Positions 59,852 to 64,000 of a stretch of DNA of 64,000 bases are shown here, piece by piece. Position 1 is the first letter of the stretch, and each line of letters begins with the position of its first letter. The position numbers were made by a program, and so were the translations under genes. The notes beneath the pieces were generated by a model. The model saw only the letters and a list, made by a program, of their open reading frames with translations, had not been told where the DNA came from and did not search any database. This DNA comes from Acidimicrobiia bacterium (GTDB lineage Bacteria; Actinomycetota; Acidimicrobiia; Spongiisociales; UBA11373): positions 1-64,000 of the forward strand of contig JBBDMM010000018.1 in assembly GCA_040878325.1 (NCBI GenBank). Reading direction: 5' to 3'.

Positions 59852-60622
59852 TCAAACCACCTTCGCCTGCTCGAGGAGTTTGACGATCTCGAGATGCGCC
59901 TCACCGTCATCGACCACCTTGCGGCCGGCGGCCCGCTCCGGTGCGGGCCGCACCGCGCTGATCCGCTGGCCGGAACCTTCGGCGCCCACCGAGTCGACGC
60001 CAAGTTCGGCGGCGGTGGGCTGATCGACCGGCTTTTGTTTCGCCTGCATGATTCCCTTGAAGGTGGGATACCGGGGTTCGACCGCCCCCGCCGTCACCGA
60101 CACGACTGCCGGCAATGGCGCCTCGACGATGTCGTAGCCGGCGGCGGTCTGCCGCTCGATCCGGAGGCGACCGTCGACATGCTCCACCTTGCGGGCGAAG
60201 GTCAACGCCGGCATCCCCAGCAATTCGGCGAGCTGCTGGGGGACGACGCCGGCGTAGCCATCGGTGGACTCGGTGCCGGCGACAACCAGATCGACTTCCT
60301 CGCGCTTGATGGCTGCGGCCAACACTCGAGCGGTGACCAGCGCACCCGAACCACGCAGGGCGGGGTCACTGACGACCACCGCCTTGTCGGCGCCCATCGC
60401 CAGTGCCTGACGAATCCCCTGGAGGTTGCCGGCCGGTGACATCGACACGAGGACGACGCTGCCCTCGGTCGCCTCGGCGAGTTGAAGGCCGACCTCGATC
60501 CCGTAGCGGTCTGTGTCGTCGAGGACCTGGTCCTCGGGTCGGACCACGAAGTGAGTCTCCGGATCCAATTGATACGGCGTCGCCGGATCAGGAATTTGCT
60601 TGACGCACACCGCGATCTTCAA
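59852..60622 (-). CDS. etfB: Electron transfer flavoprotein beta subunit
   Basis: The TTG at 60622 is set by a GAGGAG site and gives 256 residues (MKIAVCVKQIPDPATPY). The AMP-binding part ADKAVVVSDP and VVAGTESTDGYAGVVPQQLAELLG are beta-subunit features. It is the first gene of the etfBA operon and is expected to serve fatty-acid oxidation along with fadD and mcr elsewhere in the window. Confidence 0.94.
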   Translation of the reverse strand: MKIAVCVKQIPDPATPYQLDPETHFVVRPEDQVLDDTDRYGIEVGLQLAEATEGSVVLVSMSPAGNLQGIRQALAMGADKAVVVSDPALRGSGALVTARVLAAAIKREEVDLVVAGTESTDGYAGVVPQQLAELLGMPALTFARKVEHVDGRLRIERQTAAGYDIVEAPLPAVVSVTAGAVEPRYPTFKGIMQAKQKPVDQPTAAELGVDSVGAEGSGQRISAVRPAPERAAGRKVVDDGEAHLEIVKLLEQAKVV

Positions 60623-60660
60623 CAGGACTCCTCAAGCCGCCGGAAGCAGATGTTAGAGGG

Positions 60661-60702
60661 ACCCCGCTTCGCTTCGGCCCGCAGTTCGCAGTCCGCAATC
60701 CG
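60661..60702 (+). repeat. Composite module: GC block plus GCAGTTC/GCAGTCC/GCAATCC units
   Basis: CCCCGCTTCGCTTCGGCCC is followed by three 7-bp units beginning GCA. It is a diverged member of the composite family at 43570, and lies upstream of etfB. Confidence 0.6.
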
Positions 60703-60800
60703 GGGCGGGGGGTGTTGCCGGTTGGTCCGAGCGGCAGTGAAGTCCGACCAAGGCGCCCGAGGGACTCGTTGGGACAAGAGTGGACGGACACATCGTGAGG

Positions 60801-60823
60801 CTGCCGCGAGTCAGTCGCGGCAG
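60801..60823. promoter_or_regulatory. Perfect 9-bp dyad upstream of the ECF sigma gene
   Basis: CTGCCGCGA and TCGCGGCAG flank GTCAG. It lies 38 bases before the sigma start and may be an operator or an early mRNA hairpin. The rest of 60703-60860 shows no gene. Confidence 0.5.
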
Positions 60824-60860
60824 ACTGTCGTATGGATGTGCGTTTCGTTGGCCTTTGAAG

Positions 60861-61334
60861 GTGAGCAAGTTGCGAGACAACACCGAGGAAGCATTCGTGG
60901 CGTTCGTGCGTGCTGTGGAATCCGGCTTGCGTGCTGCGCTGGTGGCACGGCACGGTGCGGACCGCGGCTGGGAGGCGACCAACGACGCGCTGACGTACGG
61001 CTGGCAGCACTGGGATCGGGTTTGCCAGATGCAGAACCCCGCTGGCTACTTGTACCGAGTGGGGCAGCGGAGGGCGAGGCGGCGGCGTCTGCGCCCGGCC
61101 CTGCAGCTCGATGAGCCTGTTCGCTCGGACCCGTGGGTGGAGCCTGGACTCGCAGCGGCGCTTCTCGCGCTGTCGAAACGTCAGAGGCAGGCGGTGATGC
61201 TGATAGAGGCGTATGAGTTCACGTTCCGCGAGGCCGCCGAACTTCTCGGCCTCTCGATCTCCTCAGTACAGACCCACCACGAGCGCGGCCTTTCCCGAAT
61301 GCGAACAGCACTGGGGGTTGAAGCCGATGAGTGA
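60861..61334 (+). CDS. ECF-type RNA polymerase sigma factor
   Basis: GTG 60861 gives 157 residues. Region 2 lies in the N-terminal half (WEATNDALTYGWQHWDRV, YLYRVGQRRARRRR) and region 4 has LLALSKRQRQAVMLIEAYEFTFREAAELLGLSISSVQTHHERGLSRMR as a helix-turn-helix. Length is short for ECF sigma (usually 170-200), as region 2 appears reduced. The stop codon overlaps the start of the next gene, a membrane-anchored sensor-like protein, in ATGAGTGA. Confidence 0.82.
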   Translation: MSKLRDNTEEAFVAFVRAVESGLRAALVARHGADRGWEATNDALTYGWQHWDRVCQMQNPAGYLYRVGQRRARRRRLRPALQLDEPVRSDPWVEPGLAAALLALSKRQRQAVMLIEAYEFTFREAAELLGLSISSVQTHHERGLSRMRTALGVEADE

Positions 61335-64000
61335 CCTGGGAACCAGTATTCGGCGGCTCGTCGACGAAACAGCCCCACCGATCGATGGAATGGAGATCGT
61401 CCACAGGTCTGACCGGCGAACGGCGCGGCCAGGATGGGCGATCGGGGTCGCGGCCGGATTCGCTGCCCTGGCCTTCGGGCTGCTGACCTTTGCAGTACTC
61501 GGCTGGGGGCGTAACCAGGCAGGGGCAACTCGGATCAGCGCGGCCGATCTGCCCACGGAAGACCTGATCGCGGTCGCCGACCTCCACACGGGGGACGAGC
61601 TGTATCGCGTTCCGGCAGGTCAGTATTCGGTGTTCGTTCGGATACGAGCTGGAGAGCCGACGCTGTTGTTCGGAACGTCATGCGACGTGGTGAGTGCCAC
61701 CCCTCTTCCGGTTGGCTGGGAAGGAATCTGTCTCGAGTACACGAGCGACGGTCGGCGTATCGCCGGCTCGTTCCCACACGGAACGCGAAGTGATGCTTCT
61801 CCGACCTCGACGCAGTCCGCTCACCTTCAGCCATCGGCGCGATGGTCACTCGATGGCATCGGCGTCGCCGACCCCACCAACCTTTTGGGTAGGGGTTCGC
61901 TGGTCCTCCGCGACGGTCCGGTTGTCCTCGTCGCCGATGGGGACGGGGAGACGGTGACGGCCCTCGATACTGCGACCGGTGAGCAGTTGTGGCAGCAGAC
62001 CGTCGACGGCGGGGTCGTGGTATTGCTGGGCACCGCTGCGGACTCGGTAATCGTCGGCGGCTACGGCTTGGTCGTCGCGCTCGATCGCGCCGCGGGTGCC
62101 GAGCAGTGGCGATTCATCGATCCGAGCGGAGCCCTCCGGCCTATGGCCGCGTATGCGGGGGAGTTCGGAATCCACGTCATTCTCGACCGGCCTCACGAGG
62201 GCGACACCGATCCCCCGGTGGTGATGACGTTCGACCGTGTCGACGGCTCGGTGATCTGGTCGAACACACTGGACGGCACCGGCCACCCGGACCTCGAACT
62301 TCAAACCGGTTTCAATAGCAGCCGCCTCATCTTTGATCGACTGTTCGTGAAGACCACGGGCACCCTGCACGCGCTCGACGCCCGCACCGGAGAGATCCTA
62401 TGGATTCATCGCTTCGCCGCCGTGCCGCACGAGAGCCACGGGCCGGCGCCGATCCTTTTCGACGGCGTCGTCCTCTACGTACCCGACCCCAACGGGGAGC
62501 TGGTCGCATTGGAGGCTGACACCGGACAGCAGCGGTGGCGCCTCGAGGTGGAACCCGGCTACGTCGCCCCCGTCTCGAGCGACGGTGGCCTCTTGGTGTT
62601 CGTCGACGGCGCAGGCGTGCACGCCGTCCACTCCGCCACCGGCGACCGAGTGTGGGACCATCCCATCGCCGACACCAGGACTCAGGCCGCCGTCGTCGGT
62701 GACGTCGTGGTCGCGCTGGGCGCACGTCAGCTCATCGGCCTCGACGTCGCCACCGGTGACCCTTTGTGGAGCGCTTCCGTCGACCTCGAAATTGGCTATG
62801 CCGTCCTGGCCGCCGGTGACGTGGCGGTGGCGGCCGCCGAGGACGGCGTGGTCGCGGTCGTGGCAGGCACTGGCGCCATCTTGTGGGAGCTCGACCGCGG
62901 AGTCGCCGAGCCGCCCTTCATCGTCGACGACTCAATACTCCTTGCCCACCCAGACGACCAACGTACGACCGCGCTATATCCGGTCCGGCCGTCAACGACG
63001 ACCTTCGTTTGGCCAATGGGGTGGTCGGAGGCACCTGGCCACACGGTTGCCGGACGCACGTTTCCGACGACCGTCTGGACCGGGAGCGAGTACATCGTCT
63101 GGGGTGGCGAGAAGCCCAGCGACGATTGGCATACGACAGGTGCGGCATTCAGCCCGTCCGTCGGGCGCTGGCGTGACCTCGCACCAAGCCCACTCGCCCC
63201 GAGGAGCCAGCATGCAGCTGTCTGGACCGGCACCGAGGTTCTCATCTGCTGCGGCCGTCAAGTGGGCCCAGGCGCTTCTGCGGGGGCGTACCAACCCGCC
63301 ACCGACGCGTGGCGCACAATCCCTCAGCCTCCGATCTCCCCAAGCTTCGCCGAGGCAGTCTGGACCGGGTCCGAGATGATTGTCTTCGGCGGCGTTAGCC
63401 GCCTAGGGGCAGGCAACCTTCGGGGTGCTGCTGCTTACAACCCCGCCACTGGCACTTGGCGGACGCTCGCCGACCTTCCATATGGCATTGAGCGAGAAGC
63501 CGAGGCGGTGCTCGCCGGAGGCGTCATCTATGCCTGGCCCAGCGCCGGTCGCCCTGACGACGCCACCGCGCCACTCGCCTATCACATCGGCAACGACACG
63601 TGGCAGGTCCTCGCGGTGCCCTCCGAACTCGCCCTTCCTCTCTCGCCGAGCCTCGTGTGGACCGGAAGCGAACTCATTGCCTGGGGCCTCGCCCACGACT
63701 TCGGAGAGAGCTTCGGTGTCGGGGTGGCGTTCGAACCGACCACCGAGACCTGGCGATCCCTACCGCCCACCCCACTTCCAGCGACCAGTGGCTCCGACGG
63801 TAGTCAGGGAAGTCAGGGCGCGGTGTGGACCGGTACACAAATGATCGTCTGGACCGGTTGGATCGGAAGCGAGTGGGACGATCCAACGACCGCGATACTC
63901 GCATATGACCCCGTTGCTGACTCTTGGTCCCCCCTGGAACCTGCGCCAGTTCGTGGCGCAGGTCTGTGGCAGAACCCCCTCATCTGGACCGGCACCCAGC
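61327..64000 (+). CDS. Membrane-anchored PQQ-propeller and Kelch-repeat protein (3' partial)
   Basis: The frame opens at ATG 61327, overlapping the sigma gene stop, and is still open at the right edge, so at least 891 residues exist. A short cytoplasmic segment (1-36) precedes one membrane helix (about 37-60). Residues about 175-520 form a PQQ-type beta-propeller with recurring blocks such as VTALDTATGEQLW, VVALDRAAGAEQW, LHALDARTGEIL and LVALEADTGQQRW. From about 560 Kelch-like units recur (VWTGSEYIVWGG, VWTGTEVLICCG, VWTGSEMIVFGG, VWTGSELIAWG, VWTGTQMIVW). The coupling to an ECF sigma suggests a sensor or anti-sigma-like role, but no classical zinc anti-sigma motif is in the cytoplasmic part. 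Confidence 0.85.
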   Translation, partial: MSDLGTSIRRLVDETAPPIDGMEIVHRSDRRTARPGWAIGVAAGFAALAFGLLTFAVLGWGRNQAGATRISAADLPTEDLIAVADLHTGDELYRVPAGQYSVFVRIRAGEPTLLFGTSCDVVSATPLPVGWEGICLEYTSDGRRIAGSFPHGTRSDASPTSTQSAHLQPSARWSLDGIGVADPTNLLGRGSLVLRDGPVVLVADGDGETVTALDTATGEQLWQQTVDGGVVVLLGTAADSVIVGGYGLVVALDRAAGAEQWRFIDPSGALRPMAAYAGEFGIHVILDRPHEGDTDPPVVMTFDRVDGSVIWSNTLDGTGHPDLELQTGFNSSRLIFDRLFVKTTGTLHALDARTGEILWIHRFAAVPHESHGPAPILFDGVVLYVPDPNGELVALEADTGQQRWRLEVEPGYVAPVSSDGGLLVFVDGAGVHAVHSATGDRVWDHPIADTRTQAAVVGDVVVALGARQLIGLDVATGDPLWSASVDLEIGYAVLAAGDVAVAAAEDGVVAVVAGTGAILWELDRGVAEPPFIVDDSILLAHPDDQRTTALYPVRPSTTTFVWPMGWSEAPGHTVAGRTFPTTVWTGSEYIVWGGEKPSDDWHTTGAAFSPSVGRWRDLAPSPLAPRSQHAAVWTGTEVLICCGRQVGPGASAGAYQPATDAWRTIPQPPISPSFAEAVWTGSEMIVFGGVSRLGAGNLRGAAAYNPATGTWRTLADLPYGIEREAEAVLAGGVIYAWPSAGRPDDATAPLAYHIGNDTWQVLAVPSELALPLSPSLVWTGSELIAWGLAHDFGESFGVGVAFEPTTETWRSLPPTPLPATSGSDGSQGSQGAVWTGTQMIVWTGWIGSEWDDPTTAILAYDPVADSWSPLEPAPVRGAGLWQNPLIWTGTQ

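Overview
The window is high-GC, gene-dense chromosomal DNA from an actinobacterium. Class Acidimicrobiia is my best guess. The basis is: an InhA-type enoyl reductase, an AdnA/AdnB-type helicase-nuclease pair, an FtsY with its own N-terminal membrane anchor, many GTG and TTG starts, many apparently leaderless promoters, and secreted proteins with Thr-rich TTTTTVAP-type linkers. I see no tRNA or rRNA gene, CRISPR array, insertion sequence, integrase or prophage. The sequence reads as core chromosome with unusual intergenic repeats.

Layout. 0-6.3 kb: an envelope module with the end of a Thr-rich surface protein, two paralogous FecR-domain lipoproteins and a CHASE2-class III adenylate cyclase. 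6.3-10.7 kb: an alpha/beta hydrolase, secreted hypotheticals, an acetyltransferase and a sugar-dehydrogenase-like lipoprotein. 10.7-18.3 kb: a NurA-HerA-SbcD-SbcC DNA-end-processing operon (the gene set known from archaea), coupled to a CoA-transferase family III racemase. 18.3-22.3 kb: YchF, then a TrkA/Usp-type regulator coupled to a Kef-like antiporter. 22.4-34.6 kb: small secreted proteins, dtd, then plsY-adnB-adnA on the minus strand, DUF488, glutamate dehydrogenase, a RecB-like nuclease and an MFS transporter. 34.6-35.35 kb: no protein gene, but two tandem related structured-RNA candidates. 35.5-43.9 kb: PH/SHOCT membrane protein, acyl-CoA ligase, YbaK, InhA-like reductase, histidine kinase, ddl, AsnC-type domain, esterase, cold-shock-like protein and rpmB. 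43.9-53.5 kb: two translationally coupled housekeeping runs (fakA-recG-rsmD-coaD-divIVA-like; yceD-rpmF-plsX-rnc-mutM-lipoprotein-acyP). 53.6-58.8 kb: smc, ftsY, cdd and a small membrane protein. 58.9-60.6 kb: etfB-etfA. 60.8-64 kb: an ECF sigma factor coupled to a large membrane-anchored propeller/Kelch protein that runs off the window.

The least explained parts are intergenic. Two nested-palindrome elements (23453-23553 and 49228-49320) have identical geometry, and every stem difference between them is compensated. The two tandem RNA candidates at 34.6-35.35 kb share a promoter block in the same register and a terminator design. Short arrays of 7-bp units, in several sequence families, sit at gene ends throughout the window. 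Three convergent gene pairs end on one shared CTAG. DNA end processing is also over-represented, with Mre11/Rad50-HerA-NurA and AdnA/AdnB systems within 20 kb of each other.
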